Below, piece after piece: positions 26,227-35,205 of a stretch of DNA of 64,000 bases. Each line of letters opens with the position of its first letter. Position 1 is the stretch's first letter. The DNA comes from Ruegeria arenilitoris (lineage in GTDB: Bacteria > Pseudomonadota > Alphaproteobacteria > Rhodobacterales > Rhodobacteraceae): contig NZ_WPZO01000001.1 in NCBI RefSeq assembly GCF_013031355.1, positions 992,001 to 1,056,000 on the forward strand, read 5' to 3'. The position numbers and the translations under genes were made by a program. The notes under the pieces are model-generated. The model had not been told where the DNA came from. It saw only the letters and a program-made list of their open reading frames with translations, and did not search any database.

Positions 26227-26255
26227 GGGGCGGGCCATATCGCCCGCCTCTTTTT
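26227..26255 (+). terminator. Intrinsic-terminator-like attenuator between bufA1 and bufB
   Basis: GGCGGGC (26229-26235) pairs with GCCCGCC (26242-26248) over a 6-nt loop, extended by two outer pairs, and CTCTTTTT follows (26249-26255). It lies inside the operon, 22 bases after the bufA1 stop and 21 before the bufB start, so most transcripts would end after the precursor gene and fewer would continue into the enzymes. Confidence 0.8.
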
Positions 26256-26275
26256 CGTGATCGGAGAGCCTGCCC

Positions 26276-27133
26276 ATGTTGGACCATACGACCAGACCGA
26301 ACAATCTGCCTGCCGCGCCGGGCGTCGGCTACAAGCCCCAGCACTTTGCGCAGATTATGGAATACGCAAATCCGGTCGCGTGGCTTGAGATTCACGCCGA
26401 AAACTACATGGGTGACGGTGGCCGTCCTATTGCACAGCTGCGCCACCTGTCCGAACAATTCCCGATTTCCGTCCACGGTGTCGGCCTGTCGATCGGCGGC
26501 GAGGGCCCGCTGGATGCAGATCATCTGGCCCGTCTGAAACATCTGGTCGGCTGGCTCAACCCCGCCAGCTTTTCCGAACATCTGGCCTGGTCCACCCATG
26601 ACAGCCATTTCCTGAACGACCTGCTGCCCCTGCCCTACACTGATACAACGCTGGATCGCGTCTGTGAGCATATCGATCAGGTTCAGGAAACCGTTGGACG
26701 GCAGATGCTGCTGGAAAACCCCTCCAGCTATCTGGCTTTCGAGGAAAGCACATGGTCCGAACCGGACTTTCTGCGCGAGATTGCGGGTCGCACGGGCTGC
26801 GGCCTACTGCTGGACGTGAACAACGTCTTTGTCTCGGCCACCAATCTGGATTTCTCACCGCAGGGCTATATCGACACGTACCCGCTGGACAAGGTGGGCG
26901 AGATTCACCTCGGCGGACATGACGAAGACCAAGACGACAACGGCCACCCGCTGCTGATCGACAGCCACGGCCGCGAAGTGGTCGATCCGGTCTGGGCCTT
27001 ACTGGATTACGTCCTGGAACGTTCGGGTCCGAAACCAGTGCTGATTGAGTGGGACACGGACGTCCCCGACTGGCCCGTTCTACGGGCCGAAGCAGACCGC
27101 GCACAGGCGGCCCTGGACCGCATTCCGGCATGA
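26276..27133 (+). CDS. bufB: MNIO-family (DUF692) bufferin maturation enzyme
   Basis: 285 residues of the multinuclear non-heme iron oxidase family with a TIM-barrel fold. Metal-ligand regions are all visible: [65 protein letters not shown] and [15 protein letters not shown]. In characterised systems BufB with BufC oxidises cysteines of the BufA precursor. The gene follows the precursor after an attenuator and overlaps bufC by four bases (ATGA), so their products are made together. Confidence 0.93.
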   Translation: MLDHTTRPNNLPAAPGVGYKPQHFAQIMEYANPVAWLEIHAENYMGDGGRPIAQLRHLSEQFPISVHGVGLSIGGEGPLDADHLARLKHLVGWLNPASFSEHLAWSTHDSHFLNDLLPLPYTDTTLDRVCEHIDQVQETVGRQMLLENPSSYLAFEESTWSEPDFLREIAGRTGCGLLLDVNNVFVSATNLDFSPQGYIDTYPLDKVGEIHLGGHDEDQDDNGHPLLIDSHGREVVDPVWALLDYVLERSGPKPVLIEWDTDVPDWPVLRAEADRAQAALDRIPA

Positions 27134-27891
27134 GCGTTACGCAAACAACCTTCCACGCTGCGCTGCTGGACCCGTCGGCAACCATACCCGAAGGGTTGCT
27201 GGACGCCGCCGCACAACCCGCCGGGCGCCGGTTCAGCGTGTACCGCAACAACGTGGCGGTATCCCTGACTGAGGCGATGCATCAGGCCTTTCCGGTGATC
27301 ACCAAGCTTTTGGGGTCACAGAACATGGATGGTTTGGCAGGTATATTCCTGCGCAAACACCCGCCCTCTTCCCCGCTGATGATGTTCTATGGCGAGGCGT
27401 TCCCGGATTTCCTGACCGGAATGGAGCAACTTGCCCATCTGGGCTACCTGCCCGACGTCGCGCGACTGGAACTGGCCTTGCGCCGATCTTACCATTCTGC
27501 CGACAGCAGCCCCGCCCCGGCGGACGCGCTGGCCGTGCCTCCGGAAGATATCATGCGGGCCCGGCTGGGCTTTGCACCGTCGATGCAGGTTCTGGCCTCG
27601 GACTGGCCGATATTTTCGATCTGGCGCTTCAACACCGAAGAAGACGCGCCCAAACCCGCGCCCGGCCCCGAGGTCGTTCTGATCACCCGGCCCGACTATG
27701 ACCCGATCCCGCATCTGCTGCCCACAGGCGGCGCGCATTGGATCGCGGGCCTTCAGGCCGGACAAACCATTGGTGACGCGTTTGAAGAAACCGCGACCAA
27801 TTTCCCCGATTTTGACCTTGGGGCCACTCTGGCGCTGCTTTTACAGGGCGGCGCAATAACCTCTGTGACTATCGAAAGGCTGGCGACATGA
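27130..27891 (+). CDS. bufC: BufC, precursor-binding partner of BufB (DUF2063)
   Basis: 253 residues from ATG 27130, which overlaps the bufB stop. The N-terminal DUF2063 domain is evident: [37 protein letters not shown], then [23 protein letters not shown]. The family name mentions a DNA-binding domain, but in RiPP systems this protein partners the MNIO enzyme to recognise the precursor. It overlaps the DoxX gene by four bases. Together the four genes form a complete bufferin operon. Confidence 0.9.
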   Translation: MSVTQTTFHAALLDPSATIPEGLLDAAAQPAGRRFSVYRNNVAVSLTEAMHQAFPVITKLLGSQNMDGLAGIFLRKHPPSSPLMMFYGEAFPDFLTGMEQLAHLGYLPDVARLELALRRSYHSADSSPAPADALAVPPEDIMRARLGFAPSMQVLASDWPIFSIWRFNTEEDAPKPAPGPEVVLITRPDYDPIPHLLPTGGAHWIAGLQAGQTIGDAFEETATNFPDFDLGATLALLLQGGAITSVTIERLAT

Positions 27892-28415
27892 CTGCCCTGA
27901 TCTCATTGCACAACAACACCCTGGGACGGTTGGAATTGACCGCCGGCTGGTTGACACCAACGCTGGCCCGGGTGGTCTTTGCGGCGACATTGCTGGTGTA
28001 CTACTGGAACTCAGCAAAAACCAAACTGGGCAGCGGCTTCTTTGGCTTTCTGTCCCCGTCTGACGGTGCCTACGTCCAGATCTTCCCCAAAGCGATGGAA
28101 GCGGTCAGCTATGACAGCTCGCAACTGGGCATCGGTCACTGGGCCATTGCGGTCGCAGGGACATGGGCGGAATTCTTGCTGCCCGCGCTGATCGTGATCG
28201 GCCTGCTGTCGCGGTTTGCCGCTTTGGGCATGGTCGCCTTTGTCTGGGTCCAGACCATCGTGGACGTCAACGGGCACGGTACCGAGTTGGGTAGTTACTT
28301 TACCAACGCCGTGAGCTTGCTGGACGACCGGACGCTGTGGAGCTTCCTGCTGCTGGTGATCGTGATCAACGGCGCAGGCCCCCTGTCGCTGGACCGTATC
28401 CTGCGCATCAAGTGA
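27888..28415 (+). CDS. DoxX-family membrane protein of the bufferin operon
   Basis: 175 residues with about four hydrophobic segments (LARVVFAATLLVYYWNSA; WAIAVAGTWAEFLLPALIVIGLLSRFAALGMVAFVWVQTIV; TLWSFLLLVIVINGAG). The arrangement fits DoxX proteins, which are found as the last gene of many buf operons; their role there is unproven but probably in membrane redox or copper handling. ATG overlaps the bufC stop (ATGA). The gene ends the operon, facing a convergent small membrane protein 1 bp away. Confidence 0.85.
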   Translation: MTALISLHNNTLGRLELTAGWLTPTLARVVFAATLLVYYWNSAKTKLGSGFFGFLSPSDGAYVQIFPKAMEAVSYDSSQLGIGHWAIAVAGTWAEFLLPALIVIGLLSRFAALGMVAFVWVQTIVDVNGHGTELGSYFTNAVSLLDDRTLWSFLLLVIVINGAGPLSLDRILRIK

Positions 28416-28416
28416 T

Positions 28417-28785
28417 TTAAAAATGTGTCTTGGGCTCGTCCGGTTTTCCCGCGGCCAGCCCAAGCAGGCCCGCCACGGCCGCAAACGCTACCGGGAACAT
28501 GGTAAACACGTTGAAACCAAAGGCGTAATACATCCCGGCCGCTGAAATCAGCAACAACACACCCCCCACCAAGGCCCGAGCATGGGCCATCGCGCCACCG
28601 GCAATGGCCAGCAGCGGCGCGATGATCGAGACCATCTGTATGACCTGCGCATTGTCCACCTGTTCAGCCAAACCTTCGATCTCCCCATAGGTATCGATCA
28701 GTTCGACATAGCCATAGCCGACAAAACCTACGATCATCCCGATCAGGCCGGCAATGACGCCCAGAATCATAGCTGCGTTGCGCAT
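28417..28785 (-). CDS. Small four-helix membrane protein of unknown function
   Basis: 122 residues with four hydrophobic stretches (AMILGVIAGLIGMIVGFVGYGYV; VSIIAPLLAIAGGAMA; ALVGGVLLLISAAGMYYAF; FPVAFAAVAGLLGLAAG) and a charged C terminus (KPDEPKTHF). I do not recognise a family beyond small inner-membrane proteins. It converges on the DoxX gene with no room for a terminator between. GAGGG lies before the ATG. Confidence 0.65.
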   Translation of the reverse strand: MRNAAMILGVIAGLIGMIVGFVGYGYVELIDTYGEIEGLAEQVDNAQVIQMVSIIAPLLAIAGGAMAHARALVGGVLLLISAAGMYYAFGFNVFTMFPVAFAAVAGLLGLAAGKPDEPKTHF

Positions 28786-28826
28786 TCAAAACCCTCTAAC
28801 TTGCGTCAATTCACATAGTTACCCGG

Positions 28827-29144
28827 TTAAGCAACGCCAAGCCCCTGTTTCGTTTCTGCACTCCAGCCCAGATACAGCGTGCCGTTTTGCTCGATCAGGG
28901 GTCTTTTCATCAGAGTCGGATTGTCCGCAAGCAACTCCAGCGGTGGCCGCGCGCGTTCTGCATCATCCAATCCACGCCAGGTTGTCGAGCGGGTGTTGAG
29001 CAAAGCCTCGCCGAAGGTGTCAAAAGCCCGCGCAAGCACCGAATCCGGCACACCGTCGGCCCGAACGTCGATAAATTCGGCATTAGGAAGTGATTTCAAA
29101 GCCTTGCGGCACGTATCACAGGTTTTCAGGCCATAAAGGTGCAT
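28827..29144 (-). CDS. ArsC/Spx-family thioredoxin-fold protein
   Basis: 105 residues. It starts LYGLKTCDTCRKALKSL: the CDTC pair is the redox motif seen in YffB/Spx-like members of the ArsC family. NTRSTTWRGLDDAER, LLADNPTLMKRPLIEQNGTLYLGW is the conserved second half (NPTLMKRP). True arsenate reduction is doubtful for this subgroup; a thiol-redox or regulatory role is more likely. Single leftward gene between a membrane protein and the cold-shock gene. Confidence 0.85.
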   Translation of the reverse strand: MHLYGLKTCDTCRKALKSLPNAEFIDVRADGVPDSVLARAFDTFGEALLNTRSTTWRGLDDAERARPPLELLADNPTLMKRPLIEQNGTLYLGWSAETKQGLGVA

Positions 29145-29360
29145 CTGCAGGGGTCTCCTGTATTTGGTTCATATTTCAGCAATTTTGCCTGATTGTTTCG
29201 GTAATTCTTGATTTTTTACTTCACCATGCAATGTTGAAAAAGACGAAACACGCAATCCGGGCTGTATCGTGTGGGCGATGCAGTGACGTGTTGCGGCGGC
29301 GTCAACCACTGCCCCCACCAATTTTGTGGGACAACGTGAAAGTAGAAGGAGACACGGGAA

Positions 29361-29567
29361 ATGCCAACTGGCACCGTGAAATGGTTTAATACCACGAAAG
29401 GCTACGGGTTTATTGCCCCCGATGAAGGCGGCAAGGACGTATTTGTTCATATCTCGGCCGTTGAACGGTCCGGTCTGACCGGGCTCGCTGACAATCAGAA
29501 AGTCTCGTACGAGCTGCAAGACGGACGCGACGGCCGCCAAATGGCAGCTGATTTGAAGCCACTGTAA
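29361..29567 (+). CDS. Cold-shock-domain protein
   Basis: 68 residues, one complete cold-shock OB fold. RNP1 is KGYGFIAP and RNP2 is VFVHISAV. It is an RNA/ssDNA chaperone in the cytoplasm. AGAAGGAGACA precedes the ATG. The gene has a long upstream leader region (29145-29360) with a small CCCAC/GTGGG hairpin at 29314-29330 close to the ribosome site, as expected for structured cold-shock leaders, though no specific thermosensor can be proven. Confidence 0.95.
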   Translation: MPTGTVKWFNTTKGYGFIAPDEGGKDVFVHISAVERSGLTGLADNQKVSYELQDGRDGRQMAADLKPL

Positions 29568-29600
29568 AACAACCGCGTTCAGCGGGTTATCAAAACAGGC

Positions 29601-29631
29601 CAACGGCCAATTACCGGCCGTTGACCATTTT
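29601..29631 (+). terminator. Rho-independent terminator of the cold-shock gene
   Basis: CAACGGCC (29601-29608) pairs with GGCCGTTG (29616-29623) over a 7-nt loop and is followed by ACCATTTTT. Confidence 0.75.
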
Positions 29632-29648
29632 TCAAAGGTTAGAGAACC

Positions 29649-29957
29649 TTACCCTCGCGCCGGGTCGACCTTGGCATGAGTGTACCAGTTTTCGCCCATC
29701 GCCACGATGCAGGATGTCCCGGTCGCATAGGTGACCACCATCGTCCAGTCACCGGATTTGCTGGTCCAGACCTCCATCAGTTGCTCCGGCCCGCGAATAC
29801 CGGTCGCCGCACGTTCCGCGCCGAACTGACGTTCAAGCTTTTCGTGCATCCGGTCTGTCGGCTCGCAAATCACCTCGGCAATCGGAGATTTGGCCTGCGC
29901 GGCCGGTGCCAGCACAAGGCACAGGCAAGTGGTTTGGATTAAGGCAGAAAGCGTCAT
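29649..29957 (-). CDS. Small secreted hypothetical protein
   Basis: 102 residues with a signal peptide (MTLSALIQTTCLCLVLAPAAQA, cut before KSP). The mature part has two cysteines (VICEPT, TSCIVAM) and the motif SGDWTMVVTYATGTSCIVAMGENW, common in uncharacterised periplasmic proteins of Rhodobacteraceae. No function can be given. It is a single gene between the cold-shock terminator and thyX. Confidence 0.75.
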   Translation of the reverse strand: MTLSALIQTTCLCLVLAPAAQAKSPIAEVICEPTDRMHEKLERQFGAERAATGIRGPEQLMEVWTSKSGDWTMVVTYATGTSCIVAMGENWYTHAKVDPARG

Positions 29958-30010
29958 GAGTTGAATGTAACAACTTCATGACGCGCTGTATAGACAAACG
30001 CTATGCGCGA

Positions 30011-30922
30011 TCAACCTTCGCGGATGACGGCCTCGAACTCGCGCCATTCCCGCGCGGTCATGCCCGAGTTCTCTTGCGTGACCGTCTCACCCGACAGCAT
30101 CCGACGCAGGCTGTCGACCATCTGCGCCGACAGATTCACAGCACCCAGGCGGTAATCCTCAAACGCTTTGTAGGCGAAGGGCACCCAATCGGCGACGATC
30201 TTGCACATGGTGTCGGCATAGACCCGGATTTCGTATTGAGCATGCGGATCGGCGCGCAGGCGCAAGAAATGGAACAGGTTGTGCAGATCAACCTTCCAGT
30301 ACCACTGCGTATAGATGTTTGCGGGCAGGTTCATCCGCGCCAGTTCGCGGGCCAGCCCCTGCTGACCATCCTGACTGATCATCGCCTCGTAATTGTCATA
30401 GCACCGCGCGCTGTCGGCCTTGAGCATTTCAAGAACACGCGCGGCCTCTTCGCCTTGCAGGGCATCGCCCCGGCCTTGATTGTTCACCTCGGACTGCGCA
30501 GCGACGTGGTCGGGCGCGGGGATATAGAATTCACGGTCCAGGATCGAATAGCGGGCCGAGTATTCGTTCACATTTGCCGTGCGGTGGCGGATCCATTGCC
30601 GCGCCACGAACACAGGCAGTTTGACGTGCAGCTTGATTTCGCACATTTCGAACGGGGTCGAGTGCCAGTGGCGCATCAGATAGCGGATCAGGCCTTCATC
30701 GTTCTGCACAGATTTGGTGCCTTTGCCGTAGGACACCCGCGCTGCCTGGCAGATCGCCGCGTCATCGCCCATATAGTCGATCACACGGACAAAGCCGTGG
30801 TCCAGCACCTGATGCGCGGTATACAGATGCTCTTCCATACCCGCAGCCACAACGCGGCGAGTTTGATGCGATTGCGCCCTTTGCGCTTCGATCTCGGCCA
30901 GTTGGTCAGAGGACAGCGGCAT
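30011..30922 (-). CDS. thyX: FAD-dependent thymidylate synthase
   Basis: 303 residues. The ThyX signature R-H-R-x7-S is present as [11 protein letters not shown], with [11 protein letters not shown] before it and ARYS after it. The enzyme methylates dUMP to dTMP with methylene-tetrahydrofolate, using FAD and NAD(P)H, replacing ThyA. Flanking helices ([34 protein letters not shown]) are typical. The 176-bp gap to divergent gloA contains a CAATTT-CC-AAATTG palindrome (31008-31021). Confidence 0.95.
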   Translation of the reverse strand: MPLSSDQLAEIEAQRAQSHQTRRVVAAGMEEHLYTAHQVLDHGFVRVIDYMGDDAAICQAARVSYGKGTKSVQNDEGLIRYLMRHWHSTPFEMCEIKLHVKLPVFVARQWIRHRTANVNEYSARYSILDREFYIPAPDHVAAQSEVNNQGRGDALQGEEAARVLEMLKADSARCYDNYEAMISQDGQQGLARELARMNLPANIYTQWYWKVDLHNLFHFLRLRADPHAQYEIRVYADTMCKIVADWVPFAYKAFEDYRLGAVNLSAQMVDSLRRMLSGETVTQENSGMTAREWREFEAVIREG

Positions 30923-31098
30923 GAAAGTTCCTTTCCAGCAATGAGTCGCCCACTACTATATCTCGGCAACTCTCCGACCGGAACCGCGATATATGCGCCC
31001 ATTTCCGCAATTTCCAAATTGTGTCCCTGCTGCCCCTCGACTTGCGTAAACCGCGCGCTAAGCTGCTGCGCATCATCTGAACAGAAAGGAAGCCACAC

Positions 31099-31527
31099 AT
31101 GGGGCTGACATATCTTCACACCATGGTCCGCGTGAAGGATCTGGAGAAGTCGATGGCGTTTTATGAGCTGCTGGGCCTGAAGGAAACCCGCCGCTACGAC
31201 AGCGAAGATGGGCGCTTTTCGCTGATCTTCATGGCGCCTCCCGGGCAAGAGGATCGGCCCATCGAACTGACTCACAACTGGGACGGAGACGACACGCTGC
31301 CCAGCGACAGCCGCCATTTCGGGCACTTGGCCTACGGTGTCGATAACATCTACGAAACCTGCCAACACCTGCAAGACAATGGCATCGTGATCAACCGCCC
31401 GCCGCGTGATGGCCGCATGGCGTTTGTGCGGTCTCCCGACAATATCTCGGTCGAGTTGCTGCAAAACGGCGACGCGCTGGAACCGGCTGAGCCTTGGGCC
31501 AGCATGGAAAGCACCGGCCACTGGTGA
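31099..31527 (+). CDS. gloA: Lactoylglutathione lyase (glyoxalase I)
   Basis: 142 residues, a paired beta-alpha-beta VOC-fold glyoxalase. Metal ligands fit His in YLHTMVRVKDLEKS, Glu in PIELTHNW, His in FGHLAYGVDN and Glu in NISVELLQNG. It converts the methylglyoxal-glutathione hemithioacetal to lactoylglutathione. AGAAAGGAAG lies before the ATG. Its stop codon overlaps the GTG start of the next gene (GTGA). Confidence 0.92.
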   Translation: MGLTYLHTMVRVKDLEKSMAFYELLGLKETRRYDSEDGRFSLIFMAPPGQEDRPIELTHNWDGDDTLPSDSRHFGHLAYGVDNIYETCQHLQDNGIVINRPPRDGRMAFVRSPDNISVELLQNGDALEPAEPWASMESTGHW

Positions 31528-32264
31528 TCCGCTGGCTGACAGCACTGGGGCTGGCCGAATTGGCCAGCCCGCTTCGGGCCGAAACCTGCCGTCTGGCCCT
31601 GGCTTTGGCCATGGATATCTCAAGCTCGGTGGACGCAACCGAGGATGCCCTGCAGAGACAGGGGCTGGCCGCCGCGCTGGTCGCGCCCGAGGTGGCCGAG
31701 GCGTTCTTTTCCTCGCCCATGCCGGTGGCGCTGGCCGTATACGAATGGAGCGGTCGATCCACGCAGCGCGTCATTCTGAACTGGACGATGATCAACACGC
31801 AGGCCGACCTGCTGGCGGCGGCAGCGACCGTACAGCAATCGATCCGGTCGGACAGTGGCTCGGCGACGGCGATGGGGTATGCGTTGGCCTTCGGTGCAAC
31901 TCTGATGCAGCAGGCCCCGCCTTGTTTGTTTCAGACCATTGACCTGTCCGGGGACGGCACAAACAACGACGGTTACCAACCTGCTTCGGCCTATCGACAC
32001 TTTCCTTTTCAGAATACGGTGGTCAACGGGCTGGTCATCAATGCCGCCGATTTCGAGGGCGAACTGTACCTGATCCCCTTTTTCCTGAACAACGTCCTGC
32101 ACGGGCCCGGTGCCTTTCTCGAAATCGCGCAGGGGTTCGAAGATTTCGAGCGTGCAATGCGGCGCAAACTGGAACGGGAATTGACGGGGTTGCAAATCGG
32201 CGCGTTGCAGGATGCCGCCACAAGCGTGCCGATCGTAGCCGTGCCCAACTCTCCGCGCCCCTGA
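31524..32264 (+). CDS. Secreted DUF1194 protein with a von Willebrand A-like fold
   Basis: 246 residues from GTG 31524, which overlaps the gloA stop. Residues 1-19 form a short signal peptide (IRWLTALGLAELASPLRA, cut before ET). The mature protein is a VWA-like fold with an N-terminal metal-site motif ALAMDISSSVDATED (D-x-S-x-S), YEWSGRSTQRVILNW, GSATAMGYAL and TIDLSGDGTNNDG. DUF1194 proteins are common in alphaproteobacteria and have no known partner. Translational coupling to glyoxalase is notable. Confidence 0.85.
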   Translation: MIRWLTALGLAELASPLRAETCRLALALAMDISSSVDATEDALQRQGLAAALVAPEVAEAFFSSPMPVALAVYEWSGRSTQRVILNWTMINTQADLLAAAATVQQSIRSDSGSATAMGYALAFGATLMQQAPPCLFQTIDLSGDGTNNDGYQPASAYRHFPFQNTVVNGLVINAADFEGELYLIPFFLNNVLHGPGAFLEIAQGFEDFERAMRRKLERELTGLQIGALQDAATSVPIVAVPNSPRP

Positions 32265-32762
32265 TCAGTAGATATACCGGATCTGGTCGGTCCAATACCG
32301 CTCGACCCGGCGCAGTGAGGTGGTGATGTCGTCAATCCCCTCCAACCCCAGCACACCACGGGTCTGTAACCCTTCGGCATGGCGCAGGAAAAGCGTGGAC
32401 ACGATATCGCGGATTTCCCGCCCTCGCGGCGTCAATCGCACCCGGACTGAGCGTCTGTCGATCTCACATCGCTGGTGGTGCATATAGCCCATTTCGACAA
32501 GCTTCTTGAGGTTGTAGCTGACATTGCTGCCCTGATAGTAGCCGCGGCTTTTAAGTTCACCCGCCGTCACCTCATGGTCGCCGATATTGAACAGCAGTAG
32601 GGCCTGAACAGCGTTGATCTCCAACACCCCGACACGCTCGAACTCATCCTTGATGACGTCCAGCAGCAGACGGTGCAGCCGCTCGACCAAAGCGAGCGCC
32701 TCGAGATAGCTGGTCATAAACCCCTTGGTTTCCGGCGCGGAGACCTGCATTTCCATACTCAT
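32265..32762 (-). CDS. MarR-family regulator (LdtR-like winged helix)
   Basis: 165 residues. The winged helix is in the middle: EINAVQALLLFNIGDHEVTAGELKSRGYYQGSNVSYNLKKLVEMGYMHHQRCEIDRRSVRVRLTPRG, recognised by NVSYNLKKLV and DRRSVRV. Subgroup resembles LdtR of Rhizobiales, which controls an L,D-transpeptidase and stress tolerance. No target is adjacent. It directly abuts the convergent DUF1194 gene. Confidence 0.87.
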   Translation of the reverse strand: MSMEMQVSAPETKGFMTSYLEALALVERLHRLLLDVIKDEFERVGVLEINAVQALLLFNIGDHEVTAGELKSRGYYQGSNVSYNLKKLVEMGYMHHQRCEIDRRSVRVRLTPRGREIRDIVSTLFLRHAEGLQTRGVLGLEGIDDITTSLRRVERYWTDQIRYIY

Positions 32763-32839
32763 CCGATCCTCCGATTCAGTCGCGCTGTTTCAGGCAGCAT
32801 GAATCGAAATCCCGAAAAATCGGTTAAGCCGGATTTTCT

Positions 32840-33097
32840 TTATTTTTGAAAAGTCTGCGCGATATCCGCGATGAGGTCGGCAAAAACACCGGGCGGTTGA
32901 ACCTGACCAGTGACCCACTGATAGAGGTCCTGATCGTTTTCCCGCAGCATGGCGTCGTACAGATCCAGACCGGCCGTATCCATCTGTTCAAGGTTGCGCG
33001 CGGCATAGGCAGACAGGATCAAGTCCATCTCTTTGATCCCGCGCCGCATTGACCGCATCTGCATACGCTTGATGCGAACCTCTCTTGTTTCCGTCAC
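32840..33097 (-). CDS. sdhE: Succinate dehydrogenase assembly factor SdhE
   Basis: 85 residues of the SdhE/SdhAF2 family, which helps attach FAD covalently to SdhA. The diagnostic R-G-x-x-E motif is MRRGIKEMDLIL (residues about 18-25), followed by LDLYDAMLRENDQDLYQWVTG. It starts with GTG, overlapping the stop of the upstream regulator (GTGA), so it is translated with it. Confidence 0.9.
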   Translation of the reverse strand: MTETREVRIKRMQMRSMRRGIKEMDLILSAYAARNLEQMDTAGLDLYDAMLRENDQDLYQWVTGQVQPPGVFADLIADIAQTFQK

Positions 33098-33486
33098 TGG
33101 GCCTGCTCCAACATCAACCGCAATCGCTTTTCAAGACGTGCAGCCCGTTCGGCGCTTGCGCGCATCTCACCCCGGATGGCGCGCAGCTCGGCCACTGCGT
33201 CAGCCAGTTCCAGGTCGCCCTTGCCTTCTTCGGCAGGGGCTTCCATACCTTCGCCTTCGCCCGTCAGCAGCCACATGATCGAGACGTTGATCATACCCGC
33301 CATCATCGACAACCGGTTGGCGCGCGGCTCAGACAGATCATTTTCCCAAGCCGCAATTGTTGCCTTTTTGACCCCCAGACGCCGGGCCAGCTGGGACTGT
33401 GTCATCCCTGCAGCCTCACGCGCGCCTGCCAGCCTGTCCCCGAATGTTGCTGCGTCTGCTCCATACCAGTCAGTTTCGTCGCTCAT
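33094..33486 (-). CDS. XRE-family helix-turn-helix regulator with a C-terminal coiled coil
   Basis: 130 residues. HTH: FGDRLAGAREAAGMTQSQLARRLGVKKATIAAWENDLSEPRANRL, with VKKATIAAWEN as recognition helix. A C-terminal charged helix (VAELRAIRGEMRASAERAARLEKRLRLML) likely dimerises. It overlaps sdhE by 4 bp and is divergent from the aspartate aminotransferase gene, either of which could be a target. Confidence 0.87.
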   Translation of the reverse strand: MSDETDWYGADAATFGDRLAGAREAAGMTQSQLARRLGVKKATIAAWENDLSEPRANRLSMMAGMINVSIMWLLTGEGEGMEAPAEEGKGDLELADAVAELRAIRGEMRASAERAARLEKRLRLMLEQAQ

Positions 33487-33557
33487 CGGGGTCTCCTAAT
33501 TCAAATTTTCATACGGCTTGATCGTCATTCGGGCGCACCCTATGACAGTCAGGTTGA

Positions 33558-34781
<1,224 letters not shown>

Positions 34782-34795
34782 GCCGGAGACCTCTG

Positions 34796-35197
34796 ATGAC
34801 CGCAGAACTTCCCGAGTATTATTTCCGTATCCGCGAGAACGGCGCGGCGGTTTTCAGGATCGACACCGAAAACCGCCAGCAGCGGATCGAGATGGATCAG
34901 ATCGCCGTCATCAACATCCGTAACGGCGAAGTGAAACCGCAAGGCCAGCGCATTCTGACCGAGGCCGATCAGACCGAAATCGCGCGTTGGATGGAAGACC
35001 GCAAAGCCCTGCTGGCACAGCGCGATATCGACGACATTCACCGCGCGGTCGACTACATGAACCTGACAACGCAATGGGCGCAGTCCAAGGCGACGGAAGA
35101 ACAGCTCGAGGATGTCACCGACCGTTTGCTGCTGGCGATGCACGATCTGCGCACCGTTTTGGTGCGCAAAAAGGCGGATCGGCTGAACAGGGGTTGA
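34796..35197 (+). CDS. Conserved hypothetical cytoplasmic protein
   Basis: 133 residues, acidic and basic mixed, no signal peptide or membrane segment. It begins LPEYYFRIRENGAAVFRIDTENRQQRIEMDQIAVINIRNGEVKPQG, a small beta-rich start, then a long helical part (IARWMEDRKALLAQRDIDDIHRAVDYMNLTTQWAQSKATEEQLEDVTDRLLLAMHDLRTVLVRKK). I do not know a functional family. It is 14 bp after the aminotransferase gene, so it is probably co-transcribed, and is converged on by a MATE transporter. Confidence 0.75.
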   Translation: MTAELPEYYFRIRENGAAVFRIDTENRQQRIEMDQIAVINIRNGEVKPQGQRILTEADQTEIARWMEDRKALLAQRDIDDIHRAVDYMNLTTQWAQSKATEEQLEDVTDRLLLAMHDLRTVLVRKKADRLNRG

Positions 35198-35205
35198 TCA
35201 GACAG

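Noticed and set aside
31008..31021. CAATTT-CC-AAATTG palindrome between thyX and gloA
   Set aside because: Short, AT-rich, single copy; no second site or regulator to support it as an operator.
29978..31108. 376-codon rightward open frame
   Set aside because: Antisense to thyX, which has its RHR-x7-S motif intact.
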